From Streptomyces griseoincarnatus (GTDB lineage: Bacteria; Actinomycetota; Actinomycetes; Streptomycetales; Streptomycetaceae), in the NCBI GenBank assembly GCA_014649575.1, contig BMTH01000009.1:124001-188000 (forward strand): a stretch of DNA of 64,000 nt, read 5' to 3'. The notes under the pieces were generated by a model that made no database searches, had not been told where the DNA came from, and saw only the letters and a list, made by a program, of their open reading frames with translations. How positions within the stretch are numbered: the first letter of the stretch is position 1; the number at the start of each line of letters is the position of its first letter. The translations under genes were made by a program, and so were the position numbers. This document shows, piece by piece, positions 1-8,005 of the stretch.

Positions 1-638
1 CCCAGCTCCGCGTCCAGCGCCGTCCCCACCGGCGCGCAGCCGCCCGCCGCCTTCAGGAACGACCGGTACGCGCCCGGCAGCCGGTACCCGAGATCCTCCT
101 CGACGCCCAGCACCTGCGACTCCGTCACCGCCACACCCGACTTCGGCAGCCCGAAATGCGCCGGACGCGTCTCCTGCAACGGCCGCGTGCCCCGCTTGCC
201 GTGGTCCACCGCCGCCGTCGCCACACCACCGTGATGCCGCAACAGCGCCTTCACCTCGACCGGCACCAGCTCAAGACGCCGCGTACCCGCCACGTGATGC
301 CACGTCCAGCCGTGCGGCGTCGCCACCGCCGGCACCGTGTCCCACAACTCGTGACCCGTCGCCGCCAACGCCGCGTTCGCCGACACGTAGTCCGTCAGCC
401 GCAGCTCGTCCACGCCGAAACCCTCCGGCGGGTCAGCGATCTCCGCGGCCGCGCGCGCGTAGGGCGAGAAGTCGGGGTAGCCGCGCTCGTCCACCCGCAC
501 CCCTCTCGGGTGACGGGCCGCCCGCACCGGATCCGGGAAGTGCACGACCTGCCCGGCGTAGGCCGCGTTCGGCGGCGCGGAAGTTCCCCCAGCCTGGCGG
601 CCGGAAGGTGCCCCCAGCCCGAGCCGACCTGTCGTCAT
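1..638 (-). CDS. WHH-nuclease-like / SUKH (SMI1/KNR4) protein, 3' part outside the window
   Basis: The reading frame runs from an ATG at 638 off the left edge; 212 codons are visible. A purine-rich AGGGGG lies about nine bases before the ATG. Residues about 52-60 (RGYPDFSPY) and 109-138 (HGWTWHHV, then LELVPVEVK and RHHGG) follow the WHH branch of the HNH/EndoVII nuclease fold known from polymorphic toxins, although the usual downstream His of that family appears as Lys130. From about residue 172 the sequence (ESQVLGVEEDLGYRLP, then YRSFLKAAGG) looks like a SUKH/SMI1-KNR4 domain, a fold used as toxin immunity protein. If right, this is a nuclease-like domain fused to an immunity-like domain. 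It is divergent from the deaminase and SUKH-3 genes at 982-2051. Residues about 7-19 are encoded by a small repeat. Domain calls are by eye. Confidence 0.7.
   Translation of the reverse strand, partial: MTTGRLGLGAPSGRQAGGTSAPPNAAYAGQVVHFPDPVRAARHPRGVRVDERGYPDFSPYARAAAEIADPPEGFGVDELRLTDYVSANAALAATGHELWDTVPAVATPHGWTWHHVAGTRRLELVPVEVKALLRHHGGVATAAVDHGKRGTRPLQETRPAHFGLPKSGVAVTESQVLGVEEDLGYRLPGAYRSFLKAAGGCAPVGTALDAEL
583..618. repeat. Small GC-rich repeat inside the SUKH gene
   Basis: On the minus strand this stretch has a CTGGGGGCACC block, then a short spacer and GGCTGGGGGA. The same arrangement occurs at 35374-35410 inside tatD. Both copies are in frame and encode Gly/Ser/Pro-rich residues near a protein end or in a loop. 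Confidence 0.5.
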
Positions 639-981
639 GGCGGTTGCCCCCTGCGGCACTCTGTACGCCCGCCCGCCCCACCGTCGGGGCCGTCACGGAA
701 CGTATTCGACTGTCACGTCTGTCTCGACTGCTTCACCACCACGAACCCCTCGGCGCCCGCGCACGGAACACCGCCGGATCGCGGTGCCGACAGCCTATGC
801 GGTACGCCCCCACCGGTCACCGGGCACCGGTCACCAGCCCCTCCGCTTCCGTGACCCCACGTCACCCCGCCGTGACAGCCCGCCCCCGCCCTGGCGTGTC
901 GTCACGCCCCAGCTTCCCCAGCCGCCACGCGATTTGGCACTCTGTGACCACCGGGGGGATGCTCGGGAGGGGATGACGATC
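639..981. other. Divergent intergenic region, no gene seen
   Basis: This 343-base stretch separates the leftward WHH/SUKH gene from the rightward deaminase gene. Long open frames cross it in several phases, but they lack Streptomyces codon bias and are read as chance. It should hold both promoters; I could not pick convincing -35/-10 boxes. Confidence 0.5.
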
Positions 982-1512
982 ATGAACGCGACGCAGACGG
1001 GGACGCACACCGGACCATCCGGCGACCCCCGCTCAGGCGACCCCCGCATCGGCTGGAGCGCCACCGACAGCACCCCCGCACCCGTCCTCCGGCACCGCCG
1101 CGACGGCATCCTCCCCACCATCGCCGCCGCCCTCTCCGTCCGCGGCGCCACCCTCACCGGCACCGCCGCCCGCGGCGACACACCCCCCGCGCTCCACCCG
1201 CTCGTCCAGGACTTCCTCGACACCCTCACCAGCGACCAGCGCGACCGCTTCACCGGACGCTGCGCCGAGACCATCCTCATCTCCCGGCACATCGCCACCG
1301 CCGACGCCGCCCGCAGCAAAAGAGCCGCCCGCAAACCCATGACCAACGGCGAGGCCCGCAAGGCCCTCAAACACGCCAAGCTCACCACCCGCCGCATCCG
1401 CGAGGACGGCGACCCCCTCCACGGCAGCTACGCCGCCCCCTGCCGCGCCTGCACCGCCCTCACCGCCCACTTCGGCGTCCGCACGGTCGACCCCACCCCC
1501 ACCGACAGCTGA
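982..1512 (+). CDS. YwqJ-family putative deaminase
   Basis: This 176-residue protein has the zinc-ligand pattern of the YwqJ branch of the cytidine-deaminase superfamily: GRCAE (Cys94, Glu96) and PCRAC (Cys154, Cys157). A His-rich run (GDPLHGSY) sits just before the second motif. Known YwqJ-type domains are toxin modules of secreted polymorphic toxins and probably act on nucleic acids. Here the domain stands alone behind a Pro/Thr-rich N-terminus, without a visible signal peptide. I chose ATG 982 because GGAGGGG at 966-972 is nine bases upstream; an in-frame ATG at 973 is too close to it. The next gene, 44 bases on, is a SUKH-3 protein, the expected immunity partner. Catalytic activity and target are not shown by sequence. 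Confidence 0.8.
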   Translation: MNATQTGTHTGPSGDPRSGDPRIGWSATDSTPAPVLRHRRDGILPTIAAALSVRGATLTGTAARGDTPPALHPLVQDFLDTLTSDQRDRFTGRCAETILISRHIATADAARSKRAARKPMTNGEARKALKHAKLTTRRIREDGDPLHGSYAAPCRACTALTAHFGVRTVDPTPTDS

Positions 1513-1556
1513 ACCACCCCCAGCACCACCGCACGACCTCGACGAACGAAGGGCAG

Positions 1557-2051
1557 ATGCACACCGACCGCACCTCGACCACCAGATTCGCCGTCCCCGT
1601 CGACGCCGCACTGCGCACCGCCGGCTGGCAACCAGGACGCTGGGACATCAAACAGGCCGAGATCTGGGCCGACACCCTCCGCGACCACACCTCACCCGCC
1701 GGACACCGGCACACCGTCTTCCCCGCCGCCGTCGAGGCCTGGGCCGAATTCGGCGGACTCCACATCCGGCCCACCGGACCCGGCCGCCAGATCTCCCCCA
1801 CCTCGGTCCACATCGACCCCCTGCACGGCCTCCACCTCGCCCGCACCCTCGGCGACCTCGGCCGCGCCCTCGACACCGAGGTCTGCCCCCTCGGCACCGA
1901 GACCGACACCCAGGCACTCCTCGCCATCGACGCACAGGGCCGCGTCTACGCCCTCGACCACACCGGCGACTGGTACCTCGGCCCCGACATCGACCACGCC
2001 CTCGCCACCCTCATCTCCGGCGCCCGGCCCCAACGCCTCACCGCCGGCTGA
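1557..2051 (+). CDS. SUKH-3 family immunity-like protein
   Basis: The 164-residue protein begins MHTDRTST and contains FPAAVEAWAEFGGLHI, the hydrophobic/Gly-Gly signature of the SUKH-3 family, then a C-terminal part around DHTGDWYLG. SUKH domains are best known as immunity proteins that bind and neutralise nuclease or deaminase toxins; in Streptomyces they also occur in non-secreted clusters of unknown role. It follows the deaminase gene by 44 bases on the same strand and is probably co-transcribed, so it is the natural candidate to control that enzyme. The ATG at 1557 follows GAAGGGCAG. No membrane segment or signal peptide is visible. Confidence 0.75.
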   Translation: MHTDRTSTTRFAVPVDAALRTAGWQPGRWDIKQAEIWADTLRDHTSPAGHRHTVFPAAVEAWAEFGGLHIRPTGPGRQISPTSVHIDPLHGLHLARTLGDLGRALDTEVCPLGTETDTQALLAIDAQGRVYALDHTGDWYLGPDIDHALATLISGARPQRLTAG

Positions 2052-2061
2052 CCCCCGGCGG

Positions 2062-3375
2062 CTACGACGCCGGGATCACCGCCGACACCCGGAAACCTCC
2101 CGCGTCCGTCGGCCCCGACACGAACACCCCGCCCAGCGCCGACACCCGCTCCCGCATCCCCACCAGACCGTTGCCCCCCGACGGCAGCCCCGCCGACGAA
2201 CCCACGCCCGACGGAGGCTCGTTCTCCACCTGCATCGCGATCTCCGACACCCGGTGCGCCAGCCGCACATACGTCTTCGCACCCGCCGCGTGCTTGTGGA
2301 CGTTCGTCAACGCCTCCTGCACCACCCGGTACGCCGTCGCCTCCACCTCCGGCGCGTACGACCGGTACTCCCCCTCCACCGACAGATCCACCACCATCCC
2401 CGCCGCGGCCGACTGCCCCACCAGCTCGTCGATCTCCGCCAGCGACGGCCCCTCCGCCGGCTCCTCCACCACCACCCGCGACGCGGCGGCCGCGGCAGCC
2501 GCACCCACCGCCGCCAACGGCACCGACGCACCCTCCGGCCGGGGCCGCCCCGCGTCCCCACCCGCCCGCAGCACCCCGAGCATCTCCCGCAACTCCGTCA
2601 GCGCCTGCCGGCCCATGTCCCCCACCAGAGCGGCGTTCTTCACCGCCTTCTCCGGATCCTTCCGCGCCACCGCCTGCAACGCCGCAGCGTGCACCACCAT
2701 CAGACTCACCCGGTGCGCCACCACGTCGTGCATCTCACGCGCGATCCGCGTCCGCTCCTCACCCCGCGCCCACTCCGCACGCTCCTCCGCCCGCTCCGCG
2801 AGCAGCTGAAGCTCCCGCTCCAGACTGTCCGCCCGCTCCCGCAGACTCTCCATCAGCCGCCGCCGCGCCCCCACGTACAGCCCCAGCAGCACCGGCGGAG
2901 CCGTCACACCCAACGCCATCGTCACCGACGCGAACGGCACCAGCCAGTCACCCACGTCGACGTCCCCGCGCGCGATGTCCTGCCGCATCCGCACGAACAT
3001 CACGATCAGCACACCCACCGACTGCATCCCCGCCAGCGACCCGATGATCCGGCGCGGCAAGTCAGACGCGGCCAGCGAGTACAGGCCCACGATCCCCAGC
3101 AGGAACCCCATCGCCGCCGGCGTCACCGCGATCGCCACCAGCACCACCGCGATCGGCCACCGCCGCCGCACCAGCAGCACCGACCCCGCCGCGAGGCCGA
3201 ACAGCACCCCCACGGGGACCGGGATCCCCGCCTCCCACGCGAACGGGACCCCCTCGACCCCGCACTCCAGCGCGGACACCGCCGCGAGCCCCACATCGAG
3301 CACGGCACTACGCCGCCGCTCCCACCACCAGGGCCCTCCCCGGGCCGTCACATGGTCTTCCCCCGCCGTGGTCAT
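2062..3375 (-). CDS. NarL-type sensor histidine kinase, orphan
   Basis: This 437-residue membrane kinase has several hydrophobic segments (roughly 52-70, 74-100, 112-130, 145-168), a coiled linker (about 175-205), then the HisKA_3 dimerisation box with phospho-acceptor His216 in EMHDVVAH. The ATPase part shows QEALTNVHKHA (N box, Asn358) and GNGLVGMRERV (G box). Such kinases phosphorylate NarL/LuxR response regulators. No response regulator gene adjoins it. The two NarL-type regulators in this window lie 13 kb and 22 kb away, and one of them lacks the phospho-acceptor Asp. Start ATG 3375 is preceded by CTGGGGGC. The ligand cannot be inferred. It converges with the SUKH-3 gene, only 10 bases apart. 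Confidence 0.9.
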   Translation of the reverse strand: MTTAGEDHVTARGGPWWWERRRSAVLDVGLAAVSALECGVEGVPFAWEAGIPVPVGVLFGLAAGSVLLVRRRWPIAVVLVAIAVTPAAMGFLLGIVGLYSLAASDLPRRIIGSLAGMQSVGVLIVMFVRMRQDIARGDVDVGDWLVPFASVTMALGVTAPPVLLGLYVGARRRLMESLRERADSLERELQLLAERAEERAEWARGEERTRIAREMHDVVAHRVSLMVVHAAALQAVARKDPEKAVKNAALVGDMGRQALTELREMLGVLRAGGDAGRPRPEGASVPLAAVGAAAAAAASRVVVEEPAEGPSLAEIDELVGQSAAAGMVVDLSVEGEYRSYAPEVEATAYRVVQEALTNVHKHAAGAKTYVRLAHRVSEIAMQVENEPPSGVGSSAGLPSGGNGLVGMRERVSALGGVFVSGPTDAGGFRVSAVIPAS

Positions 3376-3536
3376 GCCCCCAGCCTAAAGGCGCTCCCAG
3401 CCCTGTTTCCGTCGACTTTTCACCTCGCCACCGGACCACACCCTCCGACCGATCGGCCGCGATACGCCCCACAATCCCTCGAACTGCTGAATCGATCACC
3501 GTTCGAGGGGGGAACCCTCCATTCCGCCCGGACGGT

Positions 3537-4415
3537 ATGCCCATGGCACATCCGACCGGCAAATACGCCGACTTCGAGGGCCTGCGCGAGCAGGCGGTCG
3601 CCCTGCGACGCGCGGGCCTCAGCCGACGCCAGATCCGCGACCGGCTCCACGTCGACAACAACGACATCCTCAACCGGCTCCTCCAAGGCGAACCCGCCCC
3701 CGACTGGACCCGGCGCCCCAACGCCAAGGACGACCTGCGGGCGCGGGCCCGCGAGCTCCGCCTGCAGGGCTGGACCTACGACCGGATCCAGGTCGAACTG
3801 GGCTGCTCCAAGAGCTCGATCTCCCTGTGGGTACGGGATCTGCCGAAGCCGGAGCGGCGCCCGCCCTCGGAGCAGGCGCGGCTGGCGGGCCGCATGCGCT
3901 GGGAGCACGAGCTGGCGGTGCGGGACGAGCAACGCCGGCGGACCAAGGAGGCCGCCGCCCTGGAGATCGGCCCGCTGTCCGACCGCGACCTCTTCCTCGC
4001 GGGTGCGGCCCTCTACTGGGCCGAGGGCGCGAAGGACAAGCCCTACGACCGGCGTGAGAACGTCCTCTTCGTCAACAGCGACCCCGGCGTGATCAAGCTG
4101 TACCTGGCATGGCTCGACCTGCTCGGCGTCGAGCCCGATCGCCTGCGGTACCGCGTGATGATCCACATGACCGCCGACGTGGAAGGCGCGAAACGATACT
4201 GGGCGGATCTGGTCGGCGTGGACGTCTCCGTCTTCCAGAAGACGACCATCAAGAAGCACAACCCGACGACCGTCCGGAAGAACGTCGGCGACACCTATCG
4301 CGGCTGTCTGGTCATCCGGGTCTCACAAGGCGCCGACCTGTACCGGCGCATCGAAGGCTGGTGGACAGGAATGGTCTCCGGGATCGCGACGCCACCCTCC
4401 TCAGGTATGGTCTGA
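3537..4415 (+). CDS. HTH protein with possible LAGLIDADG-like C-terminal domain
   Basis: I do not recognise a named function for this 292-residue protein. Residues about 12-50 (REQAVALRRAGLSRRQIRDRL) and 75-105 (RARELRLQGWTYDRIQVEL, CSKSSISLWV) form two homeodomain-like helix-turn-helix units, so DNA binding is likely. The C-terminal half has LFLAGAALYWAEGAKD, FVNSDPGVIKLYLAWLDLLG and a final RRIEGWW. The LAGxxLYxxEG pattern resembles LAGLIDADG-type domains, but this is only a resemblance. The gene ends eight bases before tRNA-Gln, so the tRNA promoter must overlap it or the two are co-transcribed. ATG 3537 and ATG 3543 are both possible; no good ribosome-binding site is visible. Codon use is normal for the genome, arguing against recent arrival. 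Confidence 0.7.
   Translation: MPMAHPTGKYADFEGLREQAVALRRAGLSRRQIRDRLHVDNNDILNRLLQGEPAPDWTRRPNAKDDLRARARELRLQGWTYDRIQVELGCSKSSISLWVRDLPKPERRPPSEQARLAGRMRWEHELAVRDEQRRRTKEAAALEIGPLSDRDLFLAGAALYWAEGAKDKPYDRRENVLFVNSDPGVIKLYLAWLDLLGVEPDRLRYRVMIHMTADVEGAKRYWADLVGVDVSVFQKTTIKKHNPTTVRKNVGDTYRGCLVIRVSQGADLYRRIEGWWTGMVSGIATPPSSGMV
4406..4411 (+). promoter_or_regulatory. Possible -10 box for tRNA-Gln inside the upstream gene
   Basis: TATGGT lies within the last codons of the upstream gene and would place transcription start about six bases before the mature tRNA. No good -35 box accompanies it. Confidence 0.3.
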
Positions 4416-4423
4416 CGCAGCGA

Positions 4424-4496
4424 TCCGCCATGGGGTAACTGGTAGCCCGCGAGCCTTTGAAGCTCTGTAGTGCTGGTTCGAATCCAGCTGGCGGAG
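4424..4496 (+). tRNA. tRNA-Gln (anticodon TTG)
   Basis: The acceptor arms TCCGCCA (4424-4430) and TGGCGGA (4489-4495) pair perfectly, followed by discriminator G4496. The T arm is GCTGG-TTCGAAT-CCAGC and the anticodon loop CTTTGAA gives UUG. No 3' CCA is encoded. The outermost pair of the anticodon stem is a C/T mismatch. Glutamine tRNA next to glmU is an arrangement I also recall from Mycobacterium. Confidence 0.95.
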
Positions 4497-4507
4497 CTGC
4501 ATTGTTC

Positions 4508-4536
4508 GGGTCCTGACCGGCAACCGGTCAGGACCC
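4508..4536 (+). terminator. Terminator hairpin after tRNA-Gln
   Basis: A perfect 13-bp stem (GGGTCCTGACCGG with its complement) closes a three-base loop, 11 bases after the tRNA. There is no strong T-tract, as is usual in Streptomyces. Confidence 0.85.
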
Positions 4537-4615
4537 GCTCTCATGTCCCCCCGGAAACGCCCCGGTATCCTGCGGATGTCCATCCCCCACCTCCAACACA
4601 GCCGAAGGGCATCCC

Positions 4616-6061
4616 GTGAGCGCCAATCGCCCGGCAGCCGTCGTCGTTCTCGCAGCGGGTGAGGGCACCCGTATGAAGTCGGCCACACCGAAGGTCCTGC
4701 ACGAGATCTGTGGTCGTTCCCTGGTGGGTCATGTGCTCGCCGCCGCCGGTGAACTGGACCCGGCGAACCTGGTCGTCGTCGTGGGCCACGCCCGTGAGCA
4801 GGTGACCGCGCATCTCGCCGAGGTCGCCCCGGAGGTGCGGACCGCCGTGCAGGCGGAGCAGAACGGCACGGGGCACGCCGTGCGGATGGGCCTGGAGGAG
4901 CTGGGCGGTTCCGTGGACGGGACCGTGGTCGTGGTGTGCGGCGACACTCCGCTGCTGACCGGTGAGACGCTGCGCCGGCTGTCGGAGACGCATGTGGCGG
5001 ACGGCAACGCGGTGACGGTGCTGACAGCGGAGGTGCCGGACGCGACCGGGTACGGCCGGATCGTGCGGGACGGTTCCGGCGCGGTGACCGCGATCGTGGA
5101 GCACAAGGACGCGTCGGACGAGGTGCGGGCGATCCGGGAGATCAACTCGGGTGTGTTCGCGTTCGACGGGGCGCTGCTGGCGGACGCGTTGAAGAAGGTG
5201 CGTACGGACAACAGCCAGGGTGAGGAGTACCTGACGGACGTGCTGGGGATCCTGCGTGAGGCGGGGCACCGGGTGGGTGCGTCGGTGGCGGGGGATCACC
5301 GGGAGATCGCGGGGATCAACAACCGTGTGCAGTTGTCCGAGGCGCGGCGGATCCTGAACGAGCGGTTGCTGACGGTGGCGATGCTGTCCGGTGTGACGGT
5401 GGTGGATCCGGCGTCGACGTGGGTGGACGTGGGGGTGACGTTCGAGCGGGACGCGGTGGTGCATCCGGGGACGCAGTTGCACGGGGGCACGCATCTGGGC
5501 GAGGGCTGCGAGGTGGGTCCGAACACGCGGCTGACGGACACCCTGGTGGGTGCGGGTGCGCGTGTGGACAACACGGTGGCGACGGGCGCCGAGGTGGGTC
5601 CGGAGGCGTCGGTGGGTCCGTTCGCGTATCTGCGTCCGGGGACGCGGCTGGCGCGCAAGGGCAAGATCGGCACGTATGTGGAGACGAAGAACGCGTCGAT
5701 CGGCGAGGGGTCGAAGGTTCCGCACCTGTCGTACGTGGGTGATGCGACGATCGGCGAGTACTCGAACATCGGTGCGGCAAGTGTGTTCGTCAATTACGAC
5801 GGACAGGACAAACATCACACGACGGTCGGGTCGCACTGCCGTACGGGGTCGGACAACATGTTTGTTGCTCCTGTCACGGTCGGAGACGGTGCTTACACGG
5901 CTGCGGGCTCGGTGATCACGAAGGACGTGCCGCCCGGTTCCCTGGCGGTGGCCCGTGGTCAGCAGCGCAACATCGAGGGCTGGGTGGCTCGTAAGCGTCC
6001 GGGGAGCGCTGCCGCGAAGGCCGCGGAGGCGGCGTCGCGGGAGCCGGCCGGCGAGGACTGA
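4616..6061 (+). CDS. glmU: Bifunctional UDP-GlcNAc pyrophosphorylase / GlcN-1-P acetyltransferase
   Basis: GlmU makes UDP-N-acetylglucosamine, the precursor of peptidoglycan, in the cytoplasm. The 481-residue length is normal. The N-terminal uridyltransferase has LAAGEGTRM (12-20) with Lys26, CGDTPLL, and the product-binding EINSG. The C-terminal left-handed beta-helix has hexapeptide repeats from about 265, then the acetyl-CoA site region GKIGTYVETKN, SYVGDATIG and VNYDGQDKHHT. The C-terminus ends in an Ala/Glu-rich tail. The start is GTG 4616 behind GAAGGG. prs follows 89 bases on, on the same strand; glmU-prs neighbourhood is common in actinobacteria. Confidence 0.98.
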   Translation: MSANRPAAVVVLAAGEGTRMKSATPKVLHEICGRSLVGHVLAAAGELDPANLVVVVGHAREQVTAHLAEVAPEVRTAVQAEQNGTGHAVRMGLEELGGSVDGTVVVVCGDTPLLTGETLRRLSETHVADGNAVTVLTAEVPDATGYGRIVRDGSGAVTAIVEHKDASDEVRAIREINSGVFAFDGALLADALKKVRTDNSQGEEYLTDVLGILREAGHRVGASVAGDHREIAGINNRVQLSEARRILNERLLTVAMLSGVTVVDPASTWVDVGVTFERDAVVHPGTQLHGGTHLGEGCEVGPNTRLTDTLVGAGARVDNTVATGAEVGPEASVGPFAYLRPGTRLARKGKIGTYVETKNASIGEGSKVPHLSYVGDATIGEYSNIGAASVFVNYDGQDKHHTTVGSHCRTGSDNMFVAPVTVGDGAYTAAGSVITKDVPPGSLAVARGQQRNIEGWVARKRPGSAAAKAAEAASREPAGED

Positions 6062-6150
6062 CCGGAAAGCGTTCCGTTCGGGACGGCGTACCGTGAGAGG
6101 TGCGGAAACGCGCACCCCACCAGCTGAGACACCTCTGAGGAGACAGTGCT

Positions 6151-7131
6151 GTGACCGGGATCAAGACGACCGGCGAGAAGAAGATGATGTTCTTCTCCGG
6201 CCGCGCCCACCCCGAGCTTGCCGAGGAGGTCGCCCAGCAGCTGGGTGTCGGGGTCGTCCCGACGAAGGCCTTCGACTTCGCGAACGGCGAGATCTATGTG
6301 CGGTATCAGGAGTCGGCGCGTGGCGCCGACTGCTTCCTGATCCAGAGCCACACGGCGCCGATCAACAAGTGGATCATGGAGCAGTTGATCATGATCGACG
6401 CGTTGAAGCGTGCGTCGGCCCGTTCGATCACGGTGATCGTGCCGTTCTACGGGTATGCCCGGCAGGACAAGAAGCACCGCGGTCGTGAGCCCATCTCGGC
6501 GCGTCTGATCGCGGATCTGATGAAGACGGCGGGTGCGGACCGTCTGCTGACGGTGGACCTGCACACGGACCAGATCCAGGGCTTCTTCGACGGTCCGGTG
6601 GATCACCTGTTCGCGTTGCCGCTGCTGGCGGACTACGTGGGCGCGAAGGTGGACCGTTCGAAGCTGACGGTGGTGTCCCCGGACGCCGGCCGTGTGCGGG
6701 TGGCGGACCGCTGGTGCGACCGGCTGGGCGCGCCGCTGGCGATCGTGCACAAGCGCCGGGACAAGGACGTGGCGAACCAGGTCACGGTGCACGAGGTGGT
6801 CGGCGAGGTGAAGGGCCGCGTGTGCGTGCTGGTGGACGACATGATCGACACCGGTGGCACGATCTGCGCGGCGGCGGACGCGTTGTTCGCGCACGGCGCG
6901 GAGGATGTGATCGTGACGGCGACGCACGGTGTGCTGTCGGGTCCGGCGGCGGACCGTCTGAAGAACTCGAAGGTGAGCGAGTTCGTGTTCACGAACACGC
7001 TGCCGACGCCGGGTGAGCTGAGCGAGAGTCTGGACAAGATCAAGGTGCTGTCGATCGCGCCGACGATCGCGCGTGCGGCGCGTGAGGTGTTCGAGGACGG
7101 CTCGGTGACGAGCCTGTTCGACGAGCAGTAA
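6151..7131 (+). CDS. prs: Ribose-phosphate pyrophosphokinase
   Basis: The enzyme makes PRPP from ribose-5-phosphate and ATP for nucleotide, His and Trp synthesis. The 326-residue protein carries FANGEIYVRYQES near the N-terminus, the VPFYGYARQDKKHRGREPIS signature, the flexible VSPDAGRVRVADRW segment and the PRPP-binding loop VDDMIDTGGTI. The GTG at 6151 lies about 10 bases after a GAGGAG ribosome-binding site (6137 on). It sits in a rightward run glmU-prs-rplY-pth; a promoter is visible between prs and rplY, so rplY need not depend on prs transcription. Confidence 0.97.
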   Translation: MTGIKTTGEKKMMFFSGRAHPELAEEVAQQLGVGVVPTKAFDFANGEIYVRYQESARGADCFLIQSHTAPINKWIMEQLIMIDALKRASARSITVIVPFYGYARQDKKHRGREPISARLIADLMKTAGADRLLTVDLHTDQIQGFFDGPVDHLFALPLLADYVGAKVDRSKLTVVSPDAGRVRVADRWCDRLGAPLAIVHKRRDKDVANQVTVHEVVGEVKGRVCVLVDDMIDTGGTICAAADALFAHGAEDVIVTATHGVLSGPAADRLKNSKVSEFVFTNTLPTPGELSESLDKIKVLSIAPTIARAAREVFEDGSVTSLFDEQ

Positions 7132-7173
7132 GGGTTCTGCGGTCCGACATCCGTTCGGCTGCCGGTGATCGTT

Positions 7174-7203
7174 TTGGGTGCGGCCTCCTGGCCCGGGTAA
7201 ACT
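7174..7203 (+). promoter_or_regulatory. HrdB-type promoter of rplY
   Basis: TTGGGT (7174-7179) and TAAACT (7198-7203) are separated by 18 bases. This is a good vegetative promoter and predicts a leader of about 127 bases before rplY. Confidence 0.65.
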
Positions 7204-7226
7204 GCACGAGTTGCTCGGCGAGGGAG

Positions 7227-7257
7227 GCCGTACCGCTTCTTCGGAAGTCCGTACGGC
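7227..7257 (+). promoter_or_regulatory. Leader hairpin with UUCG tetraloop upstream of rplY
   Basis: GCCGTAC (7227-7233) pairs with GTACGGC (7251-7257), and CTTC (7236-7239) with GAAG (7244-7247), closing a TTCG loop; a small internal bulge separates the stems. It lies in the predicted rplY leader and could be an autoregulatory site or a stability element. Confidence 0.45.
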
Positions 7258-7337
7258 GGTCCGTTATCGACGCGCTCTTCGTAGCAGGCCGTTCGTGGCC
7301 GGGTGACCACGTCCGTTTCTGACTATGAGGAGTGATC

Positions 7338-7931
7338 ATGTCCGAGGTGAAGATCGCCGCCGAGACGCGCACCGAGTTCGGCAAGGGCGCTGCCCGCCGT
7401 GTCCGTCGTGAGGACAAGGTTCCCGGTGTTCTGTACGGTCACGGTTCCGACCCGATCCACCTGACGTTCCCGGGCCACGAACTGCTGCTCGCCCTGCGTA
7501 CGCCGAACGTCCTGATCGCGCTGGACATCGACGGCAAGACCAACGAGCTGGCCATCCCGAAGTCCGTCCAGCGTGACCCGCTGAAGGGCTTCCTGGTCCA
7601 CGTCGACCTGCAGCTGGTGACGCGGGGCGAGAAGGTCCAGGTCGAGATCCCGGTGCAGGCCGAGGGTGAGCTGGCCCCGGGCGGCAACCTGCTGGAGTAC
7701 GTCCTGGACGCGCTGCCGGTCGAGGCCGAGGCCACGCACATCCCGGAGGGTGTGACCGTCTCCGTCGAGGGCCTGGAGGCCGGCGCCTCCGTGCTCGCCA
7801 AGGACATCAAGCTTCCCGGCGGTGTCACCCTCGCCGTCGAGGAGGACGCCGTGGTGCTGCAGGTCCTGGCTGCGCAGGCCGAGGAGGCGCCCGAGGGCGC
7901 CGAGGAGGGCGACGAGGCCGCCGAGGCCTGA
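7338..7931 (+). CDS. rplY: Ribosomal protein L25, long Ctc form
   Basis: This is a 197-residue L25/TL5-CTC protein: an N-terminal 5S-rRNA-binding L25 domain (about 1-95, RTEFGKGAARRVR, VPGVLYGHG), a C-terminal beta domain typical of the general-stress form Ctc (about 100-185), and an acidic Glu/Ala tail. It binds 5S rRNA in the large ribosomal subunit. ATG 7338 follows GAGGAG with five bases between; an in-frame ATG at 7332 overlaps that site and is rejected. pth follows downstream, the usual neighbour of rplY in bacteria. Confidence 0.95.
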   Translation: MSEVKIAAETRTEFGKGAARRVRREDKVPGVLYGHGSDPIHLTFPGHELLLALRTPNVLIALDIDGKTNELAIPKSVQRDPLKGFLVHVDLQLVTRGEKVQVEIPVQAEGELAPGGNLLEYVLDALPVEAEATHIPEGVTVSVEGLEAGASVLAKDIKLPGGVTLAVEEDAVVLQVLAAQAEEAPEGAEEGDEAAEA

Positions 7932-8005
7932 GCCTTTCGGATCCAGTCGTACGTCGGCCGCTGCTCCCGTGCGGGGCGGCGGCCGACGCGTATGTGGGAG
8001 GAAGC

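Noticed and set aside
637..972. Upstream extension of the deaminase gene to position 637
   Set aside because: The added residues are not conserved-looking, cross the divergent promoter region, and a good ribosome-binding site supports ATG 982.
2254..4092. Long plus-strand frame opposite the histidine kinase
   Set aside because: Arg/His/Pro-rich product typical of an antisense shadow; the kinase on the other strand has all catalytic boxes.
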